A stretch of 64,000 bases of DNA from Mangifera indica (Eukaryota; Streptophyta; Magnoliopsida; Sapindales; Anacardiaceae), in assembly GCF_011075055.1 (NCBI RefSeq), contig NC_058152.1:4650001-4714000 (forward strand), read 5' to 3'. This document shows positions 34,917 through 46,993 of this stretch, piece after piece. The notes beneath the pieces were generated by a model. It was not told where the DNA came from. It ran no database searches and saw only the letters and a list, made by a program, of their open reading frames with translations. Within the stretch, counting starts at the first letter, position 1. Every line of letters starts with the position of its first letter. The translations under genes and the position numbers were made by a program.

Positions 34917-35489
34917 GTCAAATTAAAATTTCAAGGCATCTCGATAGTCCAAATTTTTTTTCCATTCAAACTAAATAGCATAGATGTTATATTGGGCATG
35001 GATTAGCTCTGCAAATTAGGAGAAAGTCAAAATTAATTGGAAGTTACAAACGATAAAATTTAACTGGTAAGGTAAGAAAGCTTTAGTGCAAGATAAAACC
35101 TCTTTTTTCCGCTTGGAATCATCTCTAAAAACAGTCATATGCACAGCTACGAATGGAGGGGAAGGATTTTGGCTGAAGTATTGTGGGATGGTGCAAACTA
35201 AAGACACTATAATTTCCAACACTGAAGGTCAAACTAAAAAAATTATTAGAAGAGGATCAACCATTATTTTGTGAACCTACAAAGCTTTTTTTGAAACATA
35301 TTTAAGAGCACACCATCTGATTGTTGTCATCCGCTCAACCTCTTAACTTGTTGTCATATCATTATCCACATTTTCAAAAAAATAAGATTAAAAAGATCAT
35401 GAGAGCAATATTGGTAGTGGGAGTTATGACAACAAAATAAGATTAAAAAGAAATAATAATTGTGCCATTTAGCTATTAGTGAGGAAGAA

Positions 35490-36590
35490 AGATGGTGGAT
35501 GGAGGTTTTGCATGGACTATCACTCACTGAATTGAATCACAATACCAGATAAATTTTTGATACTCATTATAAATGAGTTACTCGATAAGTTAGCAAAAGT
35601 AATGGTGTTCAATAAATTTGATCTCAAGTCTAGGTATCACCAAATTCGTGTAAGGAAAGAAGATGTCGAGAAGATCACCTACGGCCACTATGAATTTTTA
35701 GTGATGTCGTTCGAGCTATCCAACACTCTAGCGACTTTCCAAAGGTTGATAAATGAGATTTTTTTACCATATTTGAAGCAATTTTTCCTTGTTTTATTCA
35801 ATGTCATTTTAGTATATAGTAAGCAATTTGATGAACATTCGATACACACTAGAATCATCTTAAAGCCGCTAAAGGATCACCACTTGGTTGTGAATATTAA
35901 AAATTGTGCTTTTGGGTAGCAACATATGAAATATTTGGGTCACATTGTATCTTCAGATAGGGTTGAGACGAATTTGAAAAAAATACGAGCAGTGATATTA
36001 GCCTATACCACGAGATTTGAGGGAGTTGAGGGGATTCTTGGGTTTGACAAAATATCATCGGAGATTTGTAAAAAGATACAGAAAAAATAGTCGAACCACT
36101 CACCGACTTCTCAAGAAAAATATCTTTGTTTGGAACAATGAGGCCATATCGACCTTAGAAAAATTAAAACAGGCCATGACTACCATTCCAATCCTTGCGA
36201 TGTTTGACTTCTCAAAAGAATTTATAGTTGAGATGGACGCTTCAGGAAAGGGTCTAGACGTTGTATTAATGCAAGAAGGAAGACCGATCACTTACATTAG
36301 TAAGGCTTTTTCAATTTGAACTCAAGGGAAATCAGTGTATAAACAAGAGTTAATGGCAGTCATGATGACGTTTCAAAAAAGAAGGTATTACCTCCTTAGA
36401 AGACACTTTAAAGTAAGGACAGATCAGCGAAGCTTACAATACCTCACAAATCAAAAAGTCATCAGTAATGACTAACAAAAATGGGTGATGAAAATGTTGG
36501 GATACAATTTGAGATACAATATAAACCGGGGTGTGAAATTGGAGCCGCAAACATATTATTGCATCATCCAAAAGCAGACAAAAAGCTGAG
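35490..36590 (+). pseudogene. Gypsy reverse transcriptase and RNase H with lost catalytic aspartates
   Basis: The palm domain is recognisable from GGWRFCMDYHSLN through KFDLKSRYHQIRV and GHYEFLVMSF. The metal-binding F-x-D-D box reads F-N-V-I (LVLFNVILVYSKQFDEH), so both aspartates are gone. Near 35383-35450 two copies of AATAAGATTAAAAAGA bracket foreign-looking filler where conserved RT residues should be. RNase H keeps VEMDASGKG. Stops occur after CAFG, AFSI and elsewhere. Confidence 0.83.
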
Positions 36591-37979
36591 AGTTGTTACA
36601 ACAATTCAATTAGAAGGGTTGGATGTGACTAATTGGGAAGTTACTGAGGACCCATGACTGCAAGGAATAATGTAGGAGTTGCTAAGAAATTCCAAGTCAC
36701 ATGCTAGGTATCAGTTGAAACGTGGTAGGTTATTTTACAAAAGTAGGATGGTGTTGTCCAAAAATTCTGTTTTCATCCCTCAGTTTCTCTCTGAATTTCA
36801 TGCATCCCTTTGTGGTGTTCATTCGGGTTATTTTTGAACTTATAAGCGCATTGTTGCCATGTTGTTTTGGAAGGGAATAAAGGTCGATATAAAAAGATAT
36901 GTGATAGAGTATGAGACATGTCAAACAATGAAGTATGAAACAACCAATTCTGTTGGGTTACTATAGCCCCTTTCAATACTGACTAGCGTATGGAAGGATA
37001 TATCTATAGACTTCATATTTGGGTTATCGAAGGTAGCCAACGTAAACATCATTTTGGTAGTGGTTGATAGATTGATGAAGTACAACCACTTTGTAGCTTT
37101 TCAACATCCATTCACGGTGAAGGAATGGCTCAAAAATTCATCTAAGAGGTTGTAAGATTTCATGGTTTTCCATGCTTTATTGTTTCAGATAAGGACCGGG
37201 TGTTTCTAAGCTAATTTTGAGGGAAGTTATTCAAGGCTACGGGGATTTCATTGAAATTCAGCTCGACCTATCATCCTCAATTCGACGACCAAACAGAAGT
37301 GGTAAATTGTAGTTTAGAAACTTATTTACAGTGTTTTTGTTTCAAGCAGCCAAGGTAGTGGCCTAAATGACTTTCATAGGCGAAGTTTTGGTTTAATACA
37401 TCTTACAACAACTCTTTAGGGACTCCTTTCAAAGCACTCTATGGAAAGGATCTTGTCATGTTAATGCAAGGGGTGGAAGAAACATCAAAGCTAGAAGAAG
37501 TCAATATGATAATTAAGGACAGAAACATCATCCTAGACAAGCTCAAGGACAACCTTCGTAAGGCTCAAAATAAAATGAAGAAATTTGCAGATCACAAAAG
37601 GAGAGAAGTGTGTCATGAAGTGAGTAATCAAGTGTTTCTCAAAATGCAACCATATCGTTATAGATCGCTAGCTACCCAACCTAATGGAAAACTCAACCCT
37701 CATTTTTATGGGCCCTTTGAAATATTGGAGAAAGTAGGGACGACCATGTATCGCCTTAGCTACCACCCATAGTCAAAATACATTCACTTTTTCAGGTTTT
37801 ACAGCTCAAAAAACAAGTAAAACCTGCAGTGGTTAGTTAACTAATTCAGGAATGCATGGTTTGAAGATGGAGAGCTGGAGCTTCGACCTTCAAAAATACT
37901 AGAACACAGATACTTCTGTCAAGGTGATCTGAAAATTCTAATTAGATGCAAACCCGAACTAAACTGAAAACTTTCCTAA

Positions 37980-38320
37980 TGTTCTGTAAGAAAGGTGATA
38001 CAATCACAATAAGGGAGTAGACAATTTCTAATAGTTACATGACAAAGGCCCCTATTAAAATCCCAAACTATTATTCCTAATTTAAGCACAAACAGAAAAG
38101 GTATTTATATGGATAGACTCAGACAAATCAAGGATTGAGGCATCCTATTTGACTATTGGAGAGGTCAGAAACCTCCCACAATCAACCCTAAGGCCACCCA
38201 CAGGTTGCCCAAAATTCCCAAATTTTTCTTCCCCTCCTTTTGTTAACCCTAACTCTCCCTTTATACAATAAAACCTAAACTATAAGATAGGTGTCCCCCC
38301 GTCCTAACAGACCATTTTCT
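37980..38320 (+). repeat. Possible gypsy 3' LTR remnant
   Basis: The sequence after the integrase tail starts TGTTCTGTAAGAAAGG and is non-coding for about 330 bp, with CCC-rich and TATA-like parts (TTTATACAATAAAACC, with an AATAAA near 38270). Position and character fit a 3' LTR, but there is no clear polypurine tract and no 5' partner in the window to compare. Confidence 0.3.
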
Positions 38321-38584
38321 GCAGTTAGAAAGAGCGCCAATGATCTGGATATTAGATTTGAAATTCAACTAAGGCCAGCGACAAAGAGTTCACTAATTTT
38401 ATTGTTTCTTCTGGTACAAAAATTTATACTAACACCATCAGTTTTACTGAAAAGAGAATGGCATATTATCAGATGCCAAGTTATCCTACAACTGTTTGAA
38501 CTTGTAGTGAAAGATGTGAAGCAAATGCAGGTACAAAGTAACAATACCCTGTCAATTATCAAGCAAAGTGAGAGTAGAACACAC

Positions 38585-40174
38585 CTGATAGCCATATGAT
38601 ATGATAGATGTCCACCATGAGGAAGATCAAGTGCCATGATCCTTCGTGGGGTTTTAACAATGCAGTGTAGACTTGAAAATTAGCGGCAGAACCAGAGACG
38701 GACTGCACATTCACTGCAATAACAGAGCATAATAAATATGGGAAAACAATAACACAACAACAAATTACAGAACTCATCTCATTAAAGATTCTGTTCCTAA
38801 TTATGCCATTAAGTCACCTCTCTCTGACATCAAATCATATTCTTTAAAATGCAAAAGTGATTTAAACTCATAGATCTATAGCGGACTCATAATTTGCAAA
38901 TGGTCATAAGTCTGGTCCCAAAAAAATATCAAGTGAGATTTTCATATTGCCATGCCCATGCTGGCATGGTTAGCAAATCAATCAGAATCCTGAGTTTAAA
39001 AATGACAAAAGAACAGATATTGGCCACAATTTTCCTGCTTTACATAAATTTACCTCCCCACTTTGTGGGATCCAACCGAAATGCTTCCAAAGCTCGTTTT
39101 TGGCGTAAGGATTCCGCCACATCAATATACCTGAAAATTAAAAGCTCAATCAGTTTCAGCATCCAACTAAAACAGGAAATTCAATAAGAAGATATGAAGT
39201 ACTTAGCCATGTAATTTTTCAGTCAAATCAGTGGATACTAAATACCACTAGTATTACAGTTAGCAGAAGAGATAGATAACATACTCGTTTCCTCCATAGT
39301 ACCGTGCACCAGGATATCCTTCACTGTACTTGTTGGTCATGACTGAACCAACAGCTTGCATAACTGATACTGAAGTGAAGTTTTCTGAAGGAATGAGTTC
39401 AAGTCCCTTCAAAAGCATACAAAACTTTTCTGGTAAGCCATAGAACTCTAAACTAGTAGAAACTTAGTAACGAAAGAAAGTTGAATGAAACCAAGCATAC
39501 TTAGATACTTCAGAATATTCCACAAAACTAAAGAAATTCATCCAAAAAAAAAACTCAAGTTTAGAGTTGTAAAAGTGTTAATCCAGTATTCCAGTTGTAG
39601 CAAATATTTGTATCCCTAGAGAGAAACACAGGTAAGACTTTAGGATAGAGTTTATGAAACAAATGAACATTTGAAATATACACCTTGAATTCTAGAACGG
39701 ACAGCTATTGTAACCTCATAGAAACAAACAATTTAAGCAAAGAAATGCTATGAAATTACCTTCCATTGTCTGGTTTTTTTTAGTTCGATGATGTCAGCAA
39801 TCTCGGGATCAACAACCTCCAGTGGAGCGTTCAGTTGTTTTGGCCACTGTAAAGAAAACAAAATCCAAACACCATGAACAACAGCCTACTAATGAAGTTA
39901 AATAATCACAAAAAGAGAAGAAAAGAAATTATCAACTTACGGTGACACCACTTTCTCTTTCTCGTAGACAGCTTCACTTGGCAAAGATGACTGCAAAAAA
40001 AAAAAAAAAAAAGGAGCATCACAAGAAAATGAGCCAATTCTAAGTCCAAAAAGAGTATAACTTAAAAAAAATAAGAAGCGAAACCATGTAACAGAGACTG
40101 GAGCCACTGAAAAGAGGACAAATAGATTTGTTGAAAGAAGATCAAAGCCTGCGAAGCGCCATTGCCATTGCCAT
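38585..40174 (-). pseudogene. SHM1: Serine hydroxymethyltransferase (mitochondrial type), 5' part, broken
   Basis: SHMT is the PLP enzyme that interconverts serine and glycine with tetrahydrofolate; the mitochondrial form serves photorespiration. Minus-strand exons: 40174-40085 (MAMAMALRRL then TGA, SSFNKS), 39990-39941 (SSLPSEAVYEKE, 1 base short before SGVT), 39846-39760 ([20 protein letters not shown]), 39406-39285 ([20 protein letters not shown]…YYGGNE), 39130-39054 ([20 protein letters not shown]) and 38713-38585 ([20 protein letters not shown], then a 1-base loss after KPHE and a 5-base insertion after HGGHLS). Splice sites are intact. All downstream exons, including the PLP-lysine region, are missing or unrecognisable past 38585, where gypsy-related sequence follows. 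Introns are retained, so this is an unprocessed partial copy. Confidence 0.92.
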
Positions 40175-41225
40175 TTTCTTTTTGCCTTCCTGTGCTCTAA
40201 AAGCTGAATTAAGTTATTTCTTCTGTAACAAATGAAATCTGGTATGGTCATCTTTTTGGTTGTTGAAAGAGATTTTACTGAATGACTGGCACTTGCTCTT
40301 TCCTATTGATTTTGCGGATGAGAGGCATAGAAGTGATATCGATGAAACAACTAGCCAATGATGGAGCGAACGAACTCATTTTAAGATTTAATTATCATTA
40401 TTATTATGAATATTGGATTTTGATTAAGTACACGTCTTTATTATTAATTATTTTGATTTCAGTTATGATTTGTTATTACTAATAATTCAGTTTGTGAGGT
40501 AATTCAGTAAATAATTCTTTGAGCATGAATTTAATAGTGAATTATTCTCTGTGCTTGATAAGACCTGGTAACAAGCTTTAAGGGTGGGGTGTGCGTTACA
40601 GTCAACATTCATGATTCCTCAATTCAGATCAATGGCTCAGATCCATACCACGGGGCAATGAAAGGTCACCTCAATCTAGTGTTGCTCCACGTGATTCAAC
40701 TGATCAGATTGTCATCGAAAGTCGCAATTGAAGGGAAAAAACCACGACACTGTATTTCTTTTCTTCCTAACCTTGACATCGATTGGCTGTTCTAGTTAAT
40801 AAGGAAGGAAAGTCGGTGTACATGCCCCACGTCGGCGGCAGCTTAGCCTTCTACAATTTTTTTGCACATCATAATAGGAAGGTAACAGCACACGATGGCA
40901 ATTTAGTTCGAAAAGAGTCAAAAAAAAATCATGTTAAAGGCCAAAACCGAGCTCACTTGACTAAAATTTGACTTTTGAAATACCAGTTTAGGGGTTTATG
41001 ATCATTGATTTCTGAGCTTAAATTAAATCGAACCAAATCCCAATTTGCTAGGAACTCTAATTTTGAAATTCTCAATCCCCAAGTCTCATCTTTAAATTGT
41101 AAATTTTATAATTTAATACGTTTAGGTCTAATAGGACATATAGAATTAACTTTATATTAAAAACAAATACTTTTAATTCTAATCTACATGATCTACTTAC
41201 CAACTATAAAATACTAACTTAAATT
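40175..41225. other. Former SHMT upstream region, no gene seen
   Basis: This is non-coding. It contains a palindromic G-box core CACGTG at 40688-40693, plausibly a leftover of the SHMT promoter region. The short open frames here (66-68 codons) resemble no protein I know. Confidence 0.5.
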
Positions 41226-41907
41226 GGCTAAAAGACTTATTTCCACCTAAGGTATATTGAAATTTTAAAGTCTCATTCTCTAACTTTTAAAAACTCAAAT
41301 ACCTATTTATGAGTAAATTTTTATTAAGAATTTTAGTTAGAATTAGAGATACAATCATTATTTATTTAAAAATTTTAAAAATTAAAGTTTTATCATTTTT
41401 CTTTCTCAGGTTTAAAAATCTCTCGTTCTCCCCCTCACTCAAAGTTTGAAAAATAACAATTTTTCTCTAAGATTTTTTCCTCTTCTTTTCGACGATGAGT
41501 TGTTGTCTCCAATCATCGGTTTTACTCCCTCCTTCTTCTCTGTCACTCGGTCTCTGTCTCTAATGAAAGAGGGAAGAAGAAGGTGTCGACGAAAAGAGAA
41601 GTAGGAGAAAAGCCCGATTGACAACTGAGAAGAAATTAGTCACAGGAAAGGAGAGAAAACCTTAGGGGAGAAATGACCATTTTTCACACTTTGGATAGGA
41701 GGAAATTGTTAGATTTTCAAATTGAGTAGGGAAAATGTGATAAAACTTTAGTTTTTAAATTTTTTTTGTTAAATGATGATTTTCCCCTAACTTTAACTGA
41801 AAATTTTAACAGAATTTGACTTGTAACTGAGTATTTAGGTTTTTAAAAATTGGTGAGTGAAACTTTGAGATTTCACTACACATTGGGTGAAAACAAATCT
41901 TTTGGCC
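41226..41907. mobile_element. Fold-back MULE copy 1
   Basis: Long terminal inverted repeats: GGCTAAAAGACTTATTTCC at the left mirrors …AAATCTTTTGGCC at the right, and homology extends inward more than 150 bp (AATTTTTATTAAGAATTTTAG against its complement near 41800). The interior is a short GA-rich palindromic stretch. Flanks ACTTAAATT and AACTAAATT (41217-41225, 41908-41916) agree at 7 of 9 positions, as expected for an aged 9-bp Mutator-type target duplication. There is no coding capacity. Confidence 0.75.
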
Positions 41908-43130
41908 AACTAAATTCAATAAAACTATATGTATCAACTTCTAAGTGTCATTACATAATTGAGTGAATTTAAATTAATAATAAAGTAATATTTTATCATG
42001 TGATGACACATATAAGTATGTACATAATTGTATACTTAAATTGGATACACATAGTATTACTCAATTAAATTAGTTAAAGGTTAAAAGAATACTTGAAGCA
42101 CTATGTTTTCTAGATCCATAAAACTTTTGAAATTTTGAAATTACCTATATAGGGGTGACTGCTCTTTATCCTTTACAACTTTCGTAAATGATAACTTTCA
42201 ATGAAAACAATGTTATATTAGGGTTTTGATGAGGGAACCTATAAAGCAAATATAATAGATTATTAGATTTCCAACCAAAGATCCAAAAACCCACAATAAT
42301 TGTCTATCTAAATCATAACATATAAAGTGTATTAACTTGTCTTTATTAATCATTTAAACACATTTGTAAATTATTATTAGAGTATTTAATTATTTGATTT
42401 TATTATTAAATCAAAACTATCATTACATTTGTAAAGTGTATTGGTTCACAATGGTTACTTTCAGCACAAATAATAATCACTTGTGATCAACACAACTATC
42501 ATTGTAGCTCCAATATAATATTCCAGATCAAACATTATCATTATATTGTTGTTGTTTAAAAAAAGTGAGGATGAAAATTAAAGGAATTCAAGAATCATAG
42601 AACAACCAGAAAGAAAAGGAGATGGGGACAGCGAATATTAGAAAGACTAGAGGGCCTGCACATTGTTTTCGTAAATGCCACTTTGTGTTCTGCTAGCTCT
42701 TTATCTCTATCTCTCTGCCCTTTCATATTACGACAATGGCCAAGTCCCCACAGGTTTTTGTGTGGAGACCACCGCAGGTTTCGTTGCACCAAAATCACAT
42801 GCTTTACTCTTTAGCTACTTCTTTTCTCTATTTCTTAATTTCTTTGTGCGGCCAGTCAACGTTTATTCCTTCCTTATCTATTGTTTTCACATGTCCTGAT
42901 AAAAAAATCCATCAAAATAATGAATGGCTGAGTTCTTAGATTTTGCAGCTCTTAGTGAAAAATTAAATTCAAAAAAATGAAGTTATTATTCAAAAGGGAT
43001 TTAAATGGATGGTTAGTTATATAGTTTGTTATCACAAGATTTAGGGTTAGAATCCTTTCAAGGATGCTTGTATGGTCAAAAACCATTATTTTCTGCTTTT
43101 AAAATTATAGGTTCAATGAGAACTCCAATC
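41908..43130. other. AT-rich intergenic sequence
   Basis: I see no recognisable gene. Overlapping short frames at 42675-42939 (one containing MAKSPQVFVWRPPQVSLHQN) have no known relatives that I can name and lack a promoter-like context. Confidence 0.5.
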
Positions 43131-43539
43131 TATCGGCCGGATAACGACAAATTGTCTTTGTCTCTTCGTCCGACAAAAATGGTTCATCTTTTTATGATGA
43201 AAATTCTATGGTTGGAAGGCATACGATGGGAGAAGGTTGTGGTGGGAAGGTCGGTTGACAATCGAAACTTTCTCCAATAACCAGCGAAAAAAAATTTAGG
43301 GGGAAAAACAAATTTTTCAAAACTTAATCATCAGAAGAAAGTGTTATTTTTCAAACTAAGGGGAAATGATATAAATTTTTTAGGTTTTAGGATTTAATGA
43401 TAAAATAACGATTTTACCCTTATTTTTTACAAAAAATTCTAACAAAAGTTAATCTATGGATAAGTGTTTGAGTTTTTGATATTCTTTAGATGATATTTGT
43501 TCTTGCATTAAAACTTGGATGAGAAATAGTCCTTTGGCC
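43131..43539. mobile_element. Fold-back MULE copy 2, left end truncated
   Basis: The right arm is clear: AAACTAAGGGGAAATGATAT, then the TTTTAGGATTT and GATTTTACCC blocks shared with the other copies, then the terminus AATAGTCCTTTGGCC at 43536-43539. The matching left terminus is not present upstream, so the element is truncated or rearranged. Confidence 0.6.
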
Positions 43540-44520
43540 TAAATAAAAGATTTCTTAAAGCAATTACCACCATCAGTCTACTTTTAAAAATTACAAACCA
43601 AGCTGGTCAATTAGTCACATGTTATTGATTGAGATTCTTCTTCTTCCTTTCACAAGGAAGGATTTATGGGAGAGTCAAGAGTGTTAATGCGAACCAATAA
43701 AATTTTGACCTTCATATATTTAAAGCGTGAAGAACAAAGTTAACATTATAATTTAGGTTAACTTGCAGTGGTTCGGTTGATGTAGCCCTTTAACTAACAA
43801 TGGAGAGAAATAATAATTGTGCCATTTAGCTATTATTAAAATAAAAGTGAATTATACTCTCAAAAAATTGAATAAAATGTAATAATATTTTTAAAGGTTA
43901 AATTGTCATCTCTAAAATATTTTAGTCTGATAAAAATTTACCGTTTTTATTTTAAAATTAATAGATTTTAAAATTACTATAATATACTTATGCTATTTGT
44001 TTTTTTTTTTTTTGGATGGTGTTTGAGTTTAAGTAAAATAATATTAATTATATAGATTAAAGATAGAAAAATGTTTTTAAACCAAACTTAAGTGAGAAAA
44101 TGTTATTTATTTTTAAAATAATTACGAGGTTCATGAGATAATTACAAATCAGTAATTAATTAAAATAGCACAATATAATTACTCAATCACATTAATTCAA
44201 AGTATAATTTTAATATTTCATTGAAAAATTTGAACCCAATTTCTCATACCTAACATGGCACCGTTTTACCAGTAATGTTTACTGACTTAAAATGATGAAG
44301 AGAAACGTCACAAGATTGCTTGGCTTTGCAAATTTTAAAAAGAGAAGAAAATGAAAAACATTGGTTGGGTCCAATAATTAAACCAGCGCAAAAATAATGG
44401 AAATTCCAATAAAATATTTTTTATATATGTATACATATAAGATGTAACATCATCGTTGGAGAGAGACATGAGAAAAGCTTAAACACTTCTTCATCTTTAT
44501 CATCAGGTAGCATCTGAATA
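43540..44520. other. AT-rich intergenic sequence upstream of the 107-aa gene
   Basis: I see no gene. It includes a 30-bp segment (43806-43835) identical to part of the gypsy pol region (35449-35478). The last 120 bp is the probable promoter and leader of the gene at 44521. Confidence 0.5.
44422..44441 (+). promoter_or_regulatory. Candidate TATA box for the 107-aa gene
   Basis: TATATATGTATACATATAAG lies about 80-100 bp before the ATG at 44521, followed by a CT/CAT-rich leader (CTTCTTCATCTTTATCATCA) typical of a plant 5' UTR. The call rests on position and composition only. Confidence 0.4.
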
Positions 44521-44844
44521 ATGGAGAGGGAAGATCTGAGTCACCGGCGATCCTTTTACACTTTGAGTGGTTGCATCATGTCGCCTTCATGCTTTCCTGT
44601 GCATGAAGAGATGGAATACTCCCGCATTCATTACTGCGGTGGCAGCAACAAAAGAGGCCGCCGATGGCGAAACTTTCTGCGAAGATTAGTAAGAGATGGG
44701 AAGAGCTTTTACGGATCCAAACACTTGTCTTTCCATTACGATGCCGTTAGCTATTCTCAGAACTTCGATGACGGCTGCCATTACCAAGAATCCGGACGCT
44801 GCCCGGCAGTGTTTCCAGTTGTGCGATGGGATTTACACAAGTAA
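44521..44844 (+). CDS. Conserved plant small protein of unknown function (107 aa)
   Basis: A single-exon frame from ATG to TAA encoding 107 residues. The N-terminus [20 protein letters not shown] and the blocks [18 protein letters not shown], a basic stretch [19 protein letters not shown] and the C-terminal [17 protein letters not shown] have the look of a small protein family I recall across eudicots, usually annotated as hypothetical. There is no signal peptide or membrane segment. The Arg/Lys cluster (residues about 43-60) could be a nuclear-targeting or nucleic-acid-binding patch, but that is inference. Codon use and GC are clearly higher than in the flanking sequence. A TATA-like motif and CT-rich leader precede it. 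The frame has no lesions, so I regard it as a genuine gene. Confidence 0.8.
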   Translation: MEREDLSHRRSFYTLSGCIMSPSCFPVHEEMEYSRIHYCGGSNKRGRRWRNFLRRLVRDGKSFYGSKHLSFHYDAVSYSQNFDDGCHYQESGRCPAVFPVVRWDLHK

Positions 44845-46923
44845 TAGTATTTTGGTGAACAATTAAATAATTAAATAATGCTTGAGTTTATATTATTTTG
44901 TTAATGTTTTGAGCATCGATCATTGCCTTTCAACGATGTATATATTATGAAAATATTAGTAATTTTCAGAGGTGTTGGATCTACCCAGAATCAGTTTAAA
45001 CATTTTGGATCTGTTTAATGCCATTGATGTGCTTCACTTTAAAATGATATAAATATATAGAAAGATGAAGACGACGATAATGATATTAGTTTTCTGGTAG
45101 ATCAATTGAATTGCAGAATCAAACATTGGGTGGCTGCCATGAAATACTGTAGAACCGGTGACAACGTGACCCCCTCACGTCACTTCCTTGGTCAGTTTTG
45201 TGCATCCATTTGAGTTACCAATACCTAAATTTATGATACCCAACAACTTAGTACAATTGACTGCCAGCCATTTAGCTAGAACGAATATTATATACCGAGT
45301 TTTTAACATAAGAGTAGTGATTAAACTTATTATTTTACTGGTTTATAATTCAATCAATTCATTTAATTTAACTAATTAATTAATTAGTTTAATTTATTAT
45401 TAAATTATTATATATATTTTAAATAGAATTAAATATTTATCATATTTTTAAACATAAAATATATTAAATATATAAAACATAATTTCAAATATATTAATTA
45501 AACAATTGACACTTTATTACATAGATTAAAAAAACCTAATTACAAATTATTAACTTTAAATAGTTTTTTCGGTTTAACAGATTTAGCGAGTTTGATCAAA
45601 TTTTAAATAAGCCAATATTTATATATAAATTAAATCAAATTATAAAATCGAATCGAATTATAGATTAGTTTATGATTAACCAATCAAAATGAATGATTCA
45701 GTCCAGTTTTAAAAACATTAATTTTATGTTTATTACATTTTATTCTAAAGGAGTCAAAGCGATTGCTTTGACACATAATTTAAAATGCTTATATTTATTT
45801 TTTTTAAAAACCTTAAAATTACAGGTTTTAAAATGTCATATTATGTACCACATTATGATGATAGTCTAACGACATACATTCTTGATAATAAAATTTTTCG
45901 CTATTAGAAAAGAGTGATTTACATTTTTCCACGCTAGGTGTGGCTTAAAAACACATTTCCTCCCATATTTAAGTGCATAAATAATATTTTTCAACCAAAA
46001 ACTAATTTTGTGAACAAAGTGTAAAAGGATATGACAGTCATTTCATCTTTCCATATTTTAAAAAAATAAATGAGAAAAAATATTGTCAACTTCGCTTGTT
46101 GAATCAAACTTGGAAAGGTGCATTCGATCAAAATCACCTGGACCAAGTGCAATCCGCCATGATGCCAACCACCATTGCAATCAGTTTCACCAATAATTCT
46201 TCTTGCTACATTGAAAACACACACCAAAAATCAAAATTACGATTTCTTCCTCTTCAATTACCTCAAACATCCAATAAATTTTACTTGTATTTTCTGAGTG
46301 GGAGTTAGCTTGTATAGCAAGAAAATTATTTTCTGAGTGGGAATTGTCAAATTGTAATTGACGTTCTTTCCTGTTTCAGTAGGAATCCACACTACAATTA
46401 TATTGCATTATTGGTACAACTTGTTATAAAAGGGATTGAGAATTTGAGAAGAATGCAGTAAAAAAAAAAAGGCCAAAGTTCATCCAAGTGAGTTTATATA
46501 TTGAAACAGTGTCAATTTAAGCATGTTCCCACCAAAATTTTGTAATTAAATTGAGTTAACGTAGAAATGGTGTAATTTTTTCCTAAGTATTTCTTGGCGC
46601 TAGGTGCATGGTAGTCGAATTGTGTATCACAAATTATATCGAAAATTTAACTTTTCGTATTATATATCGGGAATCATATCATATTGTATGATATAATTTT
46701 TAAATAATAAAAAAATTAATTGACATGTTATTATTTTAAAAAATATCATGAACATCTTAAAAATTTAAGATTTCTCATGTACACTCCTATTATATCATTT
46801 TTTTTTAAATGTATCAATCCATATTAGTAATATGTATTATATTGTAGGATATATATTGTATTATATAATATATCTACTATATCGTAGTAATTTGATATAT
46901 TTCATGATACGTATCATTTTTCA

Positions 46924-46928
<5 letters not shown>
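44845..46928. other. Very AT-rich intergenic region with degenerate repeats
   Basis: No gene is recognisable. At 45240-45740 AT-rich sequence with GGTTTAA/TTAAACC-type motifs resembles the repeat near 19860-20045. At 46600-46925 many ATATCATAT/TATCGTAT variants form a degenerate palindromic repeat. The 70-codon frame at 46096 has no recognisable relatives. Confidence 0.45.
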
Positions 46929-46981
<53 letters not shown>

Positions 46982-46993
46982 GGGGGGGGGGGG
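46929..46993. repeat. Compound (TA)n-(GA)n-(G)n simple repeat
   Basis: About 20 TA units run into GAGAGAGAGA and then a run of 13 G. It directly abuts the left end of MULE copy 3. The G run may be prone to assembly or sequencing error. Confidence 0.9.

Larger units (their letters stand above)
33430..37970 (+). mobile_element. Decayed Ty3/gypsy retrotransposon, gag to integrase
   Basis: In order on the plus strand: gag pieces (33455-33682 and 33935-34222, the latter with the retrotransposon gag helix KDLMVSRQTGSVEDFHNEFE); protease (34599-34916); reverse transcriptase (35490-35919, with GGWRFCMDYHSLN, FDLKSRYHQIRV and FLVMSFELSNTLATFQ); RT thumb and RNase H (36017-36590, FLGLTKYHRRF, VEMDASGKGL, PITYISKAFS); integrase zinc and core (36700-37450); and an integrase C-terminal/chromo-like tail (37458-37772, PHFYGPFEILEKVGTTMYRL). 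Stops and shifts interrupt nearly every domain. The 5' LTR was not found. It is an old inactive copy. Confidence 0.9.

Noticed and set aside
42970..43060. tRNA-like GGTTAG…GGGTTAGAATCC stretch
   Set aside because: Could not be folded into a cloverleaf with a matching acceptor stem; no convincing tRNA found anywhere in the window.
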